64,000 bases of DNA from Streptomyces sp. V3I8 (GCF_030817535.1 NZ_JAUSZL010000002.1:7626001-7690000), one strand, 5' to 3'. Shown: positions 1 to 8,259, numbered from the stretch's first letter. Notes: a model not told the origin generated them from the letters alone. Program-made: numbers and translations.

Positions 1-649
1 TTCCGAAGGGGAGCACCTGAAGTCGCACGTGAGGGAGGTGCGCGGCCTCCTTCAGCCGCTCCAGCTGCCGTGCCATGACCTCCGGTCCGCCGACGGTCCG
101 CCGCAGCACCGCTTCGTCCAGAACGGCGCTCAGCCGCAGCGGTGTGTTCGAACGCAGTACGTCCTGGCGTGCGAGGCGCACCTTCACCAGCACCTCCACC
201 AGGGCGTCGGCCGTGCCGTCGGGCGCCGCGTCCACGGCGGCCCGCGTCACCGCGCGGGCGTACTCCCGGGTCTGCAGGAGGCCCGGCACCACGGAGTTCT
301 CCAGCGTGCGCATCGCGCCGGCCTGCGACTCCAGGCTGATGAAGTCGCTGTACGTCGACGGCAGGATGCTCCGGTAGGCGTGCCACCAGCGCTGGCGGCC
401 GTCGTCGTCCGAGCCCGCCAGCAGGACGAGCAGCTCGTGCAGTTCCGGATCCCGGACACCGTACGCGTCCAGGAGCAGCCGTACGTCGGCGGGTCTGACC
501 CCGCTGCGGCCGGTCTCGATCCGGCTCACCTTCGACTGGTGCCAGCCGACGAGGCGGGCCGCCTGCCCGCTCGTGAGGCCCGCGAGGGCACGCAGGGCAC
601 GCAGTTCGGCGCCGAGCTTCCGCCGGCGCACCGCGGGGCCGTGCTGCAT
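1..649 (-). CDS. HTH (XRE) regulator with DUF5753 domain, 3' end cut by window
   Basis: The protein starts MQHGPAVRRRKLGAELRALR and carries an XRE-type helix-turn-helix at about residues 12-65 (LTSGQAARLVGWHQSKVSRIETG). It continues into a DUF5753-type region (SDFISLESQAGAMRTLENSVVPGLLQTREYARAV). The ORF is open at base 1, so the C-terminus lies outside the window; family members are about 280 residues and 216 are visible. Such regulators belong to the WhiJ/AbaA-like set that is very abundant in Streptomyces and is often paired with DUF397 proteins and RsbW-like ATPases. Here the divergent neighbour at 910 is such an ATPase, but no DUF397 gene is visible. The family role is DNA binding in development or antibiotic control; the specific target is unknown. 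Confidence 0.9.
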   Translation of the reverse strand, partial: MQHGPAVRRRKLGAELRALRALAGLTSGQAARLVGWHQSKVSRIETGRSGVRPADVRLLLDAYGVRDPELHELLVLLAGSDDDGRQRWWHAYRSILPSTYSDFISLESQAGAMRTLENSVVPGLLQTREYARAVTRAAVDAAPDGTADALVEVLVKVRLARQDVLRSNTPLRLSAVLDEAVLRRTVGGPEVMARQLERLKEAAHLPHVRLQVLPFG

Positions 650-772
650 GGCCGTCTCCTTCCGACCGCCGCGCCGGCGCTATGGTGTCCGGCGTCAGGC
701 CGACGGTAGAGGACGGGGCAGTCGTCCACCCAAATACGGTCGAGCGTCGCAGAGTTCACTGCTTCGAGCGAC

Positions 773-788
773 AGATATATGCATATCT
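773..788. promoter_or_regulatory. AT-rich inverted repeat between divergent regulator and ATPase genes
   Basis: The sequence AGATATATGCATATCT has 6-bp arms AGATAT/ATATCT around ATGC and stands out in very GC-rich DNA. It sits about 125 bp upstream of both divergent genes. It could hold a -10 element or be the operator of the HTH-DUF5753 protein. The rest of 650-909 shows no supported gene. Confidence 0.4.
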
Positions 789-909
789 TGGTGGATCGGC
801 ACCATGAACGCCGAGGTAGTGGCACTCTGGCGCAAGCACCAGTCCGGGATCGCAGGCGAAGCCGTGCACTTCGGACGGCCTCCGGTCCCGTGGGAAAGGA
901 TGACGTCGC

Positions 910-1353
910 ATGGCAGACCACCAGGAAGCCTCCGTCACTCTGCCGAGCGATCCCGCTTCGGTCTCCGCCGCCCGTACGTACGTCACGGACGTCCTGGCCG
1001 AGTGGGGGCTGCCGGCCGACTCGGAGGCCGCCGACACGGTCCGGCTCATGGTCTCCGAACTCGCCACGAACGCGGTGCAGCACACCTTCGGGCTGTCACC
1101 CACCTTCACGGTGGACATCGAGCTGGACCGTGACGAGCAACTGCGCATCGGGGTGACCGACAGCCACCCCCGGTTTCCGAAGCGTCTGCCCGCCGCCGTC
1201 CAGCAGGACAACGGCCGCGGCATGGTGATCATCCGCTGGCTGACCGCCGAGTGGGGCGGCAAGCTCACCGTCCGGCCCACCGGGGAGGGCGGGAAGACCG
1301 TGTCGATCACGCTGCCGTGGACGGCGGCGGTGGCGCCGGTACGGGCCGACTGA
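910..1353 (+). CDS. RsbW-like anti-sigma ATP-binding protein (HATPase_c)
   Basis: The protein has 147 residues and is a single GHKL ATPase domain. The N box is visible as MVSELATNAVQH (about residues 47-58), followed by a G1-type stretch (VTDSHPRFP) and a G2-type stretch (NGRGMVIIRWL, about 101-111). Small lone HATPase_c proteins of this kind are numerous in Streptomyces; the family includes anti-sigma kinases and the AbaB-like partners of WhiJ-type regulators. A purine-rich site (GGGAAAGGATG) lies upstream of the ATG. The divergent position to the HTH-DUF5753 gene supports a regulatory pair. No cognate sigma factor or anti-anti-sigma gene is adjacent. Confidence 0.9.
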   Translation: MADHQEASVTLPSDPASVSAARTYVTDVLAEWGLPADSEAADTVRLMVSELATNAVQHTFGLSPTFTVDIELDRDEQLRIGVTDSHPRFPKRLPAAVQQDNGRGMVIIRWLTAEWGGKLTVRPTGEGGKTVSITLPWTAAVAPVRAD

Positions 1354-1356
1354 GGT

Positions 1357-1935
1357 CTAGCCGCCGGTGCTGCCGGCCGGGCCGCCGTCCGCGCTGTCCC
1401 CGCTGTCCCCGCTGCTCACGCCGCCCGCCCCGGCCGCGTTGTTCTTCGCGTTCTTGTCGGCCGCCCGCTTCACCAGGTACGGCAGGACCTCCCACAGCCC
1501 GGTGCACACGACCAGACTGGTCACCCCCGCCGCGATGCCCTCCGCCCGGTCCACCGCCACGTCCACCACGAGCAGCATGGAACCCGACAGAGCCAGCGCG
1601 AGCACGGCCAGACCGACCTGTGCGACCCGGGACGAGGCGTTCACGACCTGGGGCTTGGCACCCCGCCGGAACAGCCGTCGGTGCAGTGCGGCGGGGGTCG
1701 TGAAGAGCGCCGCCGCCAGGAGGGCGAGCAGCAGGGTGACCACGTACGTGGCGCGCTGCACCGTGTCGAGCGACGGGAAGCGGGGGGTGAAGGCGAGGGT
1801 CAGCAGGAAGGCGAAGAGGATCTGGACGCCGGTCTGGGTGACCCGCAGCTCCTGGAGGAGCTCACTGAAGTTCCGGTCGGCGCGCTCGAGCCTGGTCTCG
1901 TTGCGCTCCTCGTGGTGGTGCCGTTCGGCGGCCAT
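1357..1935 (-). CDS. DUF6328-type membrane protein
   Basis: The protein has 192 residues from MAAERHHHEERNETRLERAD. After a charged N-terminus it has an RNFSELLQELRVTQTGVQ segment and four hydrophobic helices (about residues 35-55, 65-90, 110-130 and 135-155), with a Gly/Ser/Asp-rich tail (GVSSGDSGDSADGGPAGSTGG). This pattern matches the DUF6328 family of small actinobacterial membrane proteins of unknown function. An in-frame start 16 codons upstream exists but would add an unlikely N-terminus. It converges with the ATPase gene, leaving 3 bases between the stops. Confidence 0.8.
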   Translation of the reverse strand: MAAERHHHEERNETRLERADRNFSELLQELRVTQTGVQILFAFLLTLAFTPRFPSLDTVQRATYVVTLLLALLAAALFTTPAALHRRLFRRGAKPQVVNASSRVAQVGLAVLALALSGSMLLVVDVAVDRAEGIAAGVTSLVVCTGLWEVLPYLVKRAADKNAKNNAAGAGGVSSGDSGDSADGGPAGSTGG

Positions 1936-2040
1936 GGGTGAACGAGTAACCAGTCGTCCGCCGAACACACACTCGGGACACACATCCGGGGTCCCTCGCG
2001 AGGCGGCCGCGGGACACCCGCGGCCGCCTCGCGGGTTCGA

Positions 2041-2514
2041 TCACCTGACCCGGCCGTACCAGACGCTCTTCGTCCAGATCTTCTGGAGCTTCACCACGTC
2101 CCCGGTCTTCGGGGAGTGCCAGATCCGTCCCTTCCCGGCGTAGATGCCGACGTGGTAGACGTTCCGGCCCGAGTGGAAGAAGACCAGGTCCCCCTGCTTG
2201 CGGTGCGAGGAGGAGACGTGGTTCGTCTTGTTGTACTGGGCCGCGGCGGTGCGCGGCAGGCTCTTGCCCGCCTTCTTGAACGAGTAGAGCGTCAGGCCCG
2301 AGCAGTCGAAGCGCTTGGGCCCCGCGGCGCCGTACTTGTACGGGGAGCCCTTCTTGGAGGCCGCTACCTGGAGTGCCTTCGTCGCGTGCGTGGCCGCTTG
2401 CGCGTCGGACGCGAAGCCCGGGGCCACTATGCCGCCGCCGACGGCGGCGATCGTGAGGGCCGAGGCGGTGCCGGCCCTGCTGAACAGCGACGGGACACGA
2501 TTGAGCGCAGTCAT
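2041..2514 (-). CDS. Secreted NlpC/P60 cell-wall endopeptidase
   Basis: The protein has 157 residues. A Sec signal peptide (about residues 1-38, ending FASDAQA) precedes a single NlpC/P60 domain. The catalytic Cys lies in RFDCSGLT (about residue 70), the His in VYHVGIYAG (about 119) and a further polar residue near IWHSP. The family cleaves D-gamma-glutamyl-meso-diaminopimelate links in peptidoglycan. There is no LysM or coiled-coil domain, so this is a minimal version. The start chosen is the ATG that follows the signal peptide pattern. A c-di-AMP riboswitch occupies the leader directly upstream, as is known for several Streptomyces wall hydrolase genes. Confidence 0.92.
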   Translation of the reverse strand: MTALNRVPSLFSRAGTASALTIAAVGGGIVAPGFASDAQAATHATKALQVAASKKGSPYKYGAAGPKRFDCSGLTLYSFKKAGKSLPRTAAAQYNKTNHVSSSHRKQGDLVFFHSGRNVYHVGIYAGKGRIWHSPKTGDVVKLQKIWTKSVWYGRVR

Positions 2515-2518
2515 GCGC

Positions 2519-2685
2519 AACCCTTCGTCAGCCGCCTGTGAAGGATGACCTGTCGGATTCGGGCTGGCGAAGTTGCCCGGCCGCTGTCGCGGCTTCACCC
2601 CAAGGGCCACTCGGATCTCTCCGGCGGTCCGTCGTGCCTGGGTCCTCCACTCCTGCCGATGCACTTCTGTCGACCGGTCATCCGG
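2519..2685 (-). promoter_or_regulatory. ydaO-type c-di-AMP riboswitch
   Basis: Read on the minus strand, the leader contains the conserved blocks of the ydaO/yuaA motif in order: GGAGTGGAGGACCCAGG, then CCTTGGGGTGAAGCCG, a GGCCGGGCAACTTCGCCAGC segment, CCCGAATCCGACAG, then TCATCC and CAGGCGGCTGACGAAGG. The last block ends 4 bases before the ATG of the NlpC/P60 gene. In actinobacteria this riboswitch class is known to turn off wall-lytic genes when c-di-AMP is high. Exact 5' limits were judged by eye. Confidence 0.85.
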
Positions 2686-2817
2686 GCAGCGGCAGGACTC
2701 GGCGTCCGCCCGGACCGCCCCGCCGCTTCTGGCGGGGGCTTGTCGTCGGAGGGATCTTGACGCACTGATGTCCCGAAAGCCGAGCGGAATCGGCGTTTTG
2801 TGGGCTTACTCACCACT

Positions 2818-2831
2818 CACCCGTTCGGGTG
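2818..2831. other. Short perfect inverted repeat in gene-free stretch 2686-3050
   Basis: CACCCG-TT-CGGGTG lies in the gap between the riboswitch and the next gene. It could belong to the promoter of the riboswitch transcript. A plus-strand ORF from 2918 has a good ribosome site, but it runs into the opposite gene and was not accepted. Nothing else is supported here. Confidence 0.35.
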
Positions 2832-3050
2832 GACAGCCCTTTCCGGAGGTCGGTGTCGAGGGCCCGGAGGACCCCCGCACCAGCACCGGAAGGGTTCATT
2901 CCGGTCTGGAGGTACGCATGTTGCGCAAGTTCGGGGGGTCGTGCAAGGCAGTCGCGGGTACGCCGTCCGGGGGTACTCCGTACGGCCCGTTTCGGTGTCG
3001 CTCCGGACGCCCCGTCACCTGCCTGTGCGACACGGGGTGTCGGGCGTACG

Positions 3051-3359
3051 TCAGGTGCCGGAACCGGGCGGCAGGGCGACCCGGGCCGCCCGGCGTTCCC
3101 CGTCCAGGACGCGCAGCGCCTGCGCCAGGGTCGGGGCGTGGACCTCGTGTTCACCCCGTTGGTGCATCAGGACCAGGGCGTCGCGCAGGGCCGTGGCCCT
3201 GCCCACCAGCGCCTGTGCCGCGCGCAGTCCGCGGTAGGTGTCGCCGGGGTGTGCCGGGTTGATCCGGCCGAGCAGGTCGACCACTTCCAGGTAGCGGTCG
3301 ATCAGCTCGGCCTCGGCCCGGGTCAGCGCCGGCAGCGGGGGCAACTCGGGTGGGAGCAT
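3051..3359 (-). CDS. Hypothetical helical protein next to orphan antitoxin
   Basis: The protein has 102 residues starting MLPPELPPLPALTRAEAELI. The middle is predicted to be largely helical and charged (IDRYLEVVDLLGRINPAHP, then ALVGRATALRDALVLMHQRG), with no signal peptide, membrane segment or known catalytic motif. I do not recognise the family. It is divergent from the Phd/YefM antitoxin gene at 3449 with about 90 bp between starts. It is not like Doc, RelE or Txe toxins, so a toxin role is not supported. Confidence 0.6.
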   Translation of the reverse strand: MLPPELPPLPALTRAEAELIDRYLEVVDLLGRINPAHPGDTYRGLRAAQALVGRATALRDALVLMHQRGEHEVHAPTLAQALRVLDGERRAARVALPPGSGT

Positions 3360-3415
3360 CAGCGGTTCACCTCGGTCATGGCCACGCCTTCCCCGAAAGA
3401 GGTTCTGTAAAAAAT

Positions 3416-3441
3416 GTACAGGACGTACGTGACGTTATGAT
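3416..3441 (+). promoter_or_regulatory. Promoter and operator candidate of the antitoxin gene
   Basis: An A/T-rich patch precedes the gene. TATGAT at 3436-3441 resembles a -10 box, with TGTACA at 3415-3420 as a weak -35. GTAC repeats at 3416 and 3425 form a small inverted repeat. A start point 7-8 bases after the -10 box falls on the ATG at 3449, which suggests a leaderless mRNA. Confidence 0.4.
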
Positions 3442-3448
3442 GGGGAAC

Positions 3449-3655
3449 ATGGCCTACGAGATTCCGGTGACGCAAGCCAGGGCTGAACTCGCCGACCTGA
3501 TCAACCGCGTGGTGTACGGCGCCGAGCGCGTCGTGGTGACGCGGCACGGGAAGCCTCTCGTCGCCCTGGTGTCCGCGGCCGATCTGGAGCGGCTCGAGAA
3601 ACTCGACGCGGTGGGGGACGAGCGGGTGATCGGCTCGGTCTCCGGGGCGTCCTAG
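3449..3655 (+). CDS. Phd/YefM-family antitoxin without adjacent toxin
   Basis: The protein has 68 residues, MAYEIPVTQARAELADLINR, followed by a strand-rich VVYGAERVVVTRHGKPLVALVSAADLERLE. This is the Phd/YefM N-terminal DNA-binding fold (IPVTQARAELADL, then VxxTRHGKPxxxLVS). Two further in-frame ATGs lie 3 and 4 codons upstream (3440 and 3437). No RelE, Doc or PIN toxin ORF follows: the next 200 bases contain only tandem repeats and a terminator. It is therefore an orphan antitoxin or a stand-alone repressor. Confidence 0.88.
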   Translation: MAYEIPVTQARAELADLINRVVYGAERVVVTRHGKPLVALVSAADLERLEKLDAVGDERVIGSVSGAS

Positions 3656-3705
3656 GCGGCTCCACGGCGCCCCCGGGCGGGGTGCTGACGGGGCGCTCGG
3701 ATGCG

Positions 3706-3762
3706 CGCTGCCTCGTACGGGACACGCTGCCTCGTACGGGACACGCTGCCTCGTACGGGGGA
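3706..3762. repeat. Three tandem copies of a 19-bp unit
   Basis: CGCTGCCTCGTACGGGACA begins at 3706, 3725 and 3744; the third copy ends as GGGGGACG. It lies in the intergenic space after the antitoxin gene and encodes nothing recognisable. Confidence 0.8.
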
Positions 3763-3792
3763 CGGGTACAGGGGGGGGTGGGTGCGGGAAAA

Positions 3793-3832
3793 GACCGTGC
3801 ACCCCCGTCCGCTGCTGCGGGGGCGCACGGTC
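3793..3832. terminator. Bidirectional hairpin terminator
   Basis: GACCGTGC-ACCCCCG pairs with CGGGGGC-GCACGGTC around a short loop, giving a stem of about 15 bp. It sits between the plus-strand antitoxin gene and the minus-strand membrane pseudogene, so it can serve both. Confidence 0.7.
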
Positions 3833-3869
3833 CGTCTTAGCGGGGCCGGGGTCAGGACCGGGGCCGGGG

Positions 3870-4943
3870 TCAGGCGGTGAGCGCGGGCTCCCGCCCGGCC
3901 GGGGCGGGGCCCGTCGCGCGGTGCTCGAGGGCGCCGCCCAGCAGGATCGCGCCGAGGCCCAGGGCCGACCACCAGGCCGGGGTGAGGGCGGGGCCCGACG
4001 CGGCGGCTCCGTCGAAGAAGGACACCGAGCGCAGGAGCGAGGCGCCCGCTCCCGGCGGCAGCCACTGGCCGATCACGCCGACCGGCGCGGGCAGCATCTC
4101 GGGGGCGGAACTCGCCCCCGAGAACGGGTTGCCGGGCATCATCATGGTGAACGCGCCGAGCCCGATGCCCGATGCCCGGTGTGCCGATCAGGGCCGCCAG
4201 GCCGGCGACGGCGGCGCTCACAGCGAGCGTCGACAGGGCCGGCGCGCCCGCCTCGGACCACCGACCGCCCGCGAAGGCCCCGAGCCGGCTGCCCGCGACG
4301 AGGGCGCCCACCGCGCCGACGGCCGCGGCGGCGGTGATCAGCGTGACCACCGCCCGGCCGCCGCGCAGCCCCAGCAGCGTCACCACGGCCCCCGCCGCGA
4401 TGCCGGCGAGCGTCATGGGCAGCACGCTCGACGTCAGGACCGCGCCGCGCGGGTCGTCCGCGGCGGCGGGGACGACGTCGACGCTCTCCATCGGGGCGCC
4501 GCCGTCCTGTCGGGCCACGGCCCGCTGGAGCGACTGCGCCACGAGCGGGCTCGCGGCCGAGGCGGTGAGCAGCTTGGACCCCCGCTCGGTGACCACGACC
4601 GCTCCGTATACGGTCCGGTCCTCGACCGCCTCCCGGGCGGCGGCCTCGTCCGCGTAGCGGTGGATCTCGAAGGCCCCCTCGCGCGCCTCGATTGCCGCTG
4701 GACCTGGGCGGCCGCGGTCGCCGGACCGGCCACGCCGGGCGGCAGGTCGTGCGGACCGGTACGGGCGGCGGGCCGGGCGAAGGCCCACAGGGCGAGGGCC
4801 GCCAGGACCGGGACCAGCAGGACGACCGCTGCCGCGTGGCGGCGGTGCGGGCGGGATGAGGACCGCCGCGACGGCTGCTGCTGTGCCGGCCCCGGTGACG
4901 GCTCCGGTGTGGTCGTGGAGGGTGTGGCGGAAGTGGCGGACAT
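3870..4943 (-). pseudogene. Frameshifted YhgE/ABC-2-like membrane protein
   Basis: The reading starts with MSATSATP and a first membrane helix (AAAVVLLVPVLAALALWAF). It breaks after AAAQVQR near 4692, where one base appears missing. It continues in another frame (AIEAREGAFEIHRYADEAAA, then membrane helices such as TLAGIAAGAVVTLLGL), and breaks again near 4160. There, GGCATCG is present twice in tandem (7 bp). The tail returns to the first frame (TMMMPGNPFSGASSAPEMLP, last helix ALGLGAILLGGALE). Without repair the first frame stops at 4434. The topology, with one N-terminal helix, a soluble part and about five C-terminal helices, resembles small YhgE/DUF3533-type exporters that sit beside TetR genes. 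The neighbouring tetR is also broken. Confidence 0.82.
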
Positions 4944-5011
4944 GCTTCTTCCCTCGATGCGGGGCGGGACGGGGCAGGCGACGTGGCGTGGCGTGGCGTG
5001 TGGCGCGGATC

Positions 5012-5037
5012 CCAAAAAGAAGGATCGTTCGTCTTGG
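5012..5037. promoter_or_regulatory. TetR-type operator palindrome
   Basis: CCAAAAAGAA and TTCGTCTTGG flank GGATCG; 8 of 10 arm positions pair. It lies upstream of the transporter pseudogene and abuts the remnant of the tetR gene, which is the usual place for a TetR operator. Confidence 0.55.
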
Positions 5038-5040
5038 TTC

Positions 5041-5587
5041 CGTGCCACGTCGATGCAGGACGCGCTGAAGGAGGTGAACCTCTCGGCGGGGGGCCGTCTA
5101 CCGCTACTTCAGCGGCAAGGAAGAACTGATCGCGGCCATCGTCACCGAGGTGCTCGGCGAGATCCGCACGGCCTTCGAGGACGCCGTCCGGCACACTCCG
5201 CCGCCGATGCCGGACGTGCTGCTGGGGCTGGTCATGACCGGGGTGCCGGGACTCGGAGGGGTGCCCGGGCGCGGACTGACCTGGGACGGCGACGCCTCCT
5301 TCCCGCGGCTGACGGTCCAGGTCTGGACGGAGACCCTGCGCGACGGCGACCTGGCGGCGGTGCTGCGTGAGGGCTTCGGCAGGGTGCGGGAGGTGTGGGT
5401 GAAGATCGTCGAGGGCTACCAGGAGGCCGGACTGATGCGGGCGGACGTCCCCGCCGAGCACGTCGCCAGGACCCTGATCGCCGCGGCGCAGGGGTTCGGC
5501 GCGCAGCAGGCCCTCTTCGGCGCGGCGCCGGTGGAGGTGCTGCAGGACGGTCTGCGCGCCCTGATGGGCATGGGGGCCCCGCGCTGA
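5041..5587 (+). pseudogene. Broken TetR-family repressor
   Basis: An intact C-terminal ligand domain is readable from MLGEIRTAFEDAV (5150) to GMGAPR. Upstream, the end of the DNA-binding domain is split over two frames. FRATSMQDALKEVNLSAG is in one frame and AVYRYFSGKEELIAAIVTEV in the next; one extra G in a run of six at about 5089-5094 explains the shift. About 25 residues that normally precede the FRATSM segment (helix 1) are missing, and the sequence runs straight into the operator palindrome. The remnant cannot encode a normal repressor. A truncated 145-residue product from 5150 could be translated but would lack the HTH. Confidence 0.78.
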
Positions 5588-5684
5588 CCCGGCGGGGCCC
5601 GTCGGACGGCAGGCCCCGACGCCCGGACGGCGGGCGCGCCGGGCGCGCCGGGCGCGCCGGAACTCCAGGATCCGCGCGTGCCGG

Positions 5685-5700
5685 TTAACGTCCCTGAAAC
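5685..5700 (+). promoter_or_regulatory. GlnR-like box upstream of urease operon
   Basis: TTAAC-N6-GAAAC matches the gTnAC-n6-GAAAC pattern of Streptomyces GlnR sites with exact 6-base spacing. It lies about 180 bp before ureA. Urease is a reported GlnR target in S. coelicolor, so the site is plausible; a full second a/b pair is not clear. Confidence 0.5.
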
Positions 5701-5876
5701 GCCGCGCAACTAGCGTGCACCACCACGTCACCAGGGGTTTCCGGGGCCGGGGCGCACTCGCGCGTCCGGCCGCGTACCGCAGTCACGTCAGTCGCGTACT
5801 GCGTCCGGATCCGTCATGGTGGCTGCGGCAGCCGGACCCCGCACGGTCCGGAGCGAGGACTGTGAGGTGGGAAGCC

Positions 5877-6179
<303 letters not shown>

Positions 6180-6195
6180 CGGGGGAGCGGCAGTC

Positions 6196-6507
6196 ATGAT
6201 TCCCGGAGAGATCCTGTTCGCCGACGGACCCGTCGCCTTCAACGAGGGCCTTGCCGTCACCCGGCTCACCGTCCTCAACGCAGCCGACCGGCCCGTCCAG
6301 GTCGGCTCCCACTACCACTTCGCCGAGGCCAACCCCGGTCTGGATTTCGACCGCGGTGCCGCCCACGGCAAGCGGCTCAACGTGGCCGCCGGCACCGCCG
6401 TGCGCTTCGAGCCCGGCATCCCCGTCGAGGTCGAACTCGTCCCGATCGCCGGCGCCCGGATCGTGCCCGGCCTGCGCGGCGAGACCGGAGGAGCCCTCGA
6501 TGCCTGA
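6196..6507 (+). CDS. ureB: Urease beta subunit
   Basis: The protein has 103 residues starting [18 protein letters not shown], with the family-typical [19 protein letters not shown] and [17 protein letters not shown]. It is preceded by GGGGGAG. The stop overlaps the ureC start by 8 bases, which suggests translational coupling. It is a structural subunit of the (UreABC)3 enzyme. Confidence 0.97.
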   Translation: MIPGEILFADGPVAFNEGLAVTRLTVLNAADRPVQVGSHYHFAEANPGLDFDRGAAHGKRLNVAAGTAVRFEPGIPVEVELVPIAGARIVPGLRGETGGALDA

Positions 6508-8221
6508 GATCTCGCGTCCCGCGTACGCCGACCTGTTCGGGCCCACCACCGGCGACCGCATCCGGCTCGCCGACACCGACCTCCTGATCGAGATCGAGGA
6601 GGACCGTTCCGGCGGCCCCGGACGCGCCGGTGACGAGGCCGTGTTCGGCGGCGGCAAGGTCATCCGCGAGTCCATGGGACAGTCCCGCGCCACACGCGCC
6701 GACGGCACCCCGGACACGGTCGTCACGGGCGCGGTGATCGTCGACCACTGGGGGATCGTCAAGGCCGACGTGGGCATCCGCGACGGCCGCATCACCGGCA
6801 TCGGCAAGGCCGGCAACCCCGACACCATGGACGGGGTGCACCCCGATCTGGTGATCGGCCCGGAGACCGAGGTCATCGCCGGCAACGGACGCATCCTGAC
6901 GGCCGGCGCCATCGACGCCCACGTGCACCTGATCTGCCCGCAGATCGCCGACGAGGCGCTGGCGTCGGGCATCACCACGCTCGTCGGCGGCGGCACCGGT
7001 CCGGCCGAGGGGTCCAAGGCCACCACCGTCACCCCCGGCCCCTGGCACCTCGCCCGGATGCTGGAGGCGATGGAGGGGTACCCGCTCAACCTCGGGCTGC
7101 TCGGCAAGGGCAACACCGTCTCCGAGGAGGCGATGCTGTCGCAGCTGCGCGGCGGCGCGCTCGGTCTCAAGCTGCACGAGGACTGGGGCTCCACGCCCGC
7201 CGTCATCGACGCCGCGCTCACCGTCGCGGACCGGACCGGCGCGCAGATCGCCATCCACACGGACACCCTCAACGAGGCCGGCTTCGTGGCCGACACGCTC
7301 GCCGCGATCAAGGGGCGCACGATCCACGCGTACCACACGGAGGGCGCGGGAGGCGGGCACGCGCCGGACATCATGACGGTGGTCTCCGAGGCGCACGTGC
7401 TGCCCAGCTCGACCAACCCGACCCGGCCCTACACCGTCAACACCGCCGAGGAACACCTCGACATGCTGATGGTCTGCCACCACCTGAACGCCGCCGTGCC
7501 CGAGGACCTCGCCTTCGCGGAGTCCCGGATCAGGCCGACCACCATCGGGGCCGAGGACATCCTGCACGACCTCGGCGCGATCTCGATCATCTCCTCCGAC
7601 GCGCAGGCCATGGGGCGCGTCGGCGAGGTCATCATGCGGACCTGGCAGACCGCGCACGTCATGAAGCGGCGCCGCGGAGCGCTGCCGGGCGACGGCCGCG
7701 CGGACAACCACCGGGTACGTCGCTATGTCGCCAAATACACGATCAACCCCGCCGTCGCGCAGGGGCTCGCCCGCGAGATCGGCTCCGTCGAGACGGGCAA
7801 GCTCGCCGACCTGGTGCTGTGGGAGCCCGCGTTCTTCGGGGTCAAGCCGCACCTCGTCGTCAAGGGCGGGCAGATCGCGTACGCGCAGATGGGCGACGCC
7901 AACGCGTCCATCCCCACGCCGCAGCCGATCCTGCCGCGGCCGATGTTCGGGGCGATCGGCCGGGCGCCCGCGTCCAACTCGTTCAACTTCGTGGCACCGA
8001 TCGCGATCGAGGACGGGCTGCCGGAGCGGCTCGGGCTCGGGAAGCGGTTCGTGCCGATCGAGTCGACGCGCCGGGTGACCAAGGCCGACATGCGGGAGAA
8101 CGACGCACGGCCACGGGTGACGGTCGATCCCGACAGCTTCGCCGTCACCATCGACGGAGAGCTGGTGGAGGCCACGCCCGCGGCCGAACTGCCCATGGCC
8201 CAGCGGTACTTCCTGTTCTGA
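6500..8221 (+). CDS. ureC: Urease alpha (catalytic) subunit
   Basis: The protein has 573 residues, full length for UreC. The nickel-site residues are all visible: HVHLICPQ (about 140), the carbamylated lysine in [10 protein letters not shown] (about 222), His in [10 protein letters not shown] (about 250) and in [17 protein letters not shown] (about 275), the MVCHHL flap (about 325), and the Asp in [13 protein letters not shown] (about 366). It starts at the ATG overlapping ureB rather than at an upstream in-frame codon. An ordinary spacing of 38 bp follows before ureF. Nothing suggests inactivation. Confidence 0.98.
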   Translation: MPEISRPAYADLFGPTTGDRIRLADTDLLIEIEEDRSGGPGRAGDEAVFGGGKVIRESMGQSRATRADGTPDTVVTGAVIVDHWGIVKADVGIRDGRITGIGKAGNPDTMDGVHPDLVIGPETEVIAGNGRILTAGAIDAHVHLICPQIADEALASGITTLVGGGTGPAEGSKATTVTPGPWHLARMLEAMEGYPLNLGLLGKGNTVSEEAMLSQLRGGALGLKLHEDWGSTPAVIDAALTVADRTGAQIAIHTDTLNEAGFVADTLAAIKGRTIHAYHTEGAGGGHAPDIMTVVSEAHVLPSSTNPTRPYTVNTAEEHLDMLMVCHHLNAAVPEDLAFAESRIRPTTIGAEDILHDLGAISIISSDAQAMGRVGEVIMRTWQTAHVMKRRRGALPGDGRADNHRVRRYVAKYTINPAVAQGLAREIGSVETGKLADLVLWEPAFFGVKPHLVVKGGQIAYAQMGDANASIPTPQPILPRPMFGAIGRAPASNSFNFVAPIAIEDGLPERLGLGKRFVPIESTRRVTKADMRENDARPRVTVDPDSFAVTIDGELVEATPAAELPMAQRYFLF

Positions 8222-8259
8222 GGCCGGCCCCCGTAAACGACCTAGCGTTCTGAGGCGTC

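Noticed and set aside
804..1133. Plus-strand ORF MNAEVVALWRKHQSG before the ATPase gene
   Set aside because: It overlaps the ATPase gene in another frame and turns into Arg/Gly/His-rich shadow sequence.
2918..3262. Plus-strand ORF MLRKFGGSCKAVAG with a good ribosome site
   Set aside because: It runs through the opposite gene at 3051-3359, is rich in Arg, Gly and Cys without a fold, and its codon pattern looks like a shadow.
3051..3655. The 102-residue protein as toxin of the Phd/YefM antitoxin
   Set aside because: It is divergent rather than in an operon and lacks Doc, RelE/Txe or PIN motifs.
5632..5660. GCGCGCCGG triplicate after the TetR remnant, considered as a terminator
   Set aside because: The units are self-complementary but form no single stable stem; it is noted only as a small GC repeat.
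6251..8221. Longer 656-codon reading of ureC
   Set aside because: The extra N-terminus is a shadow of ureB; the family start [15 protein letters not shown] lies at 6500.
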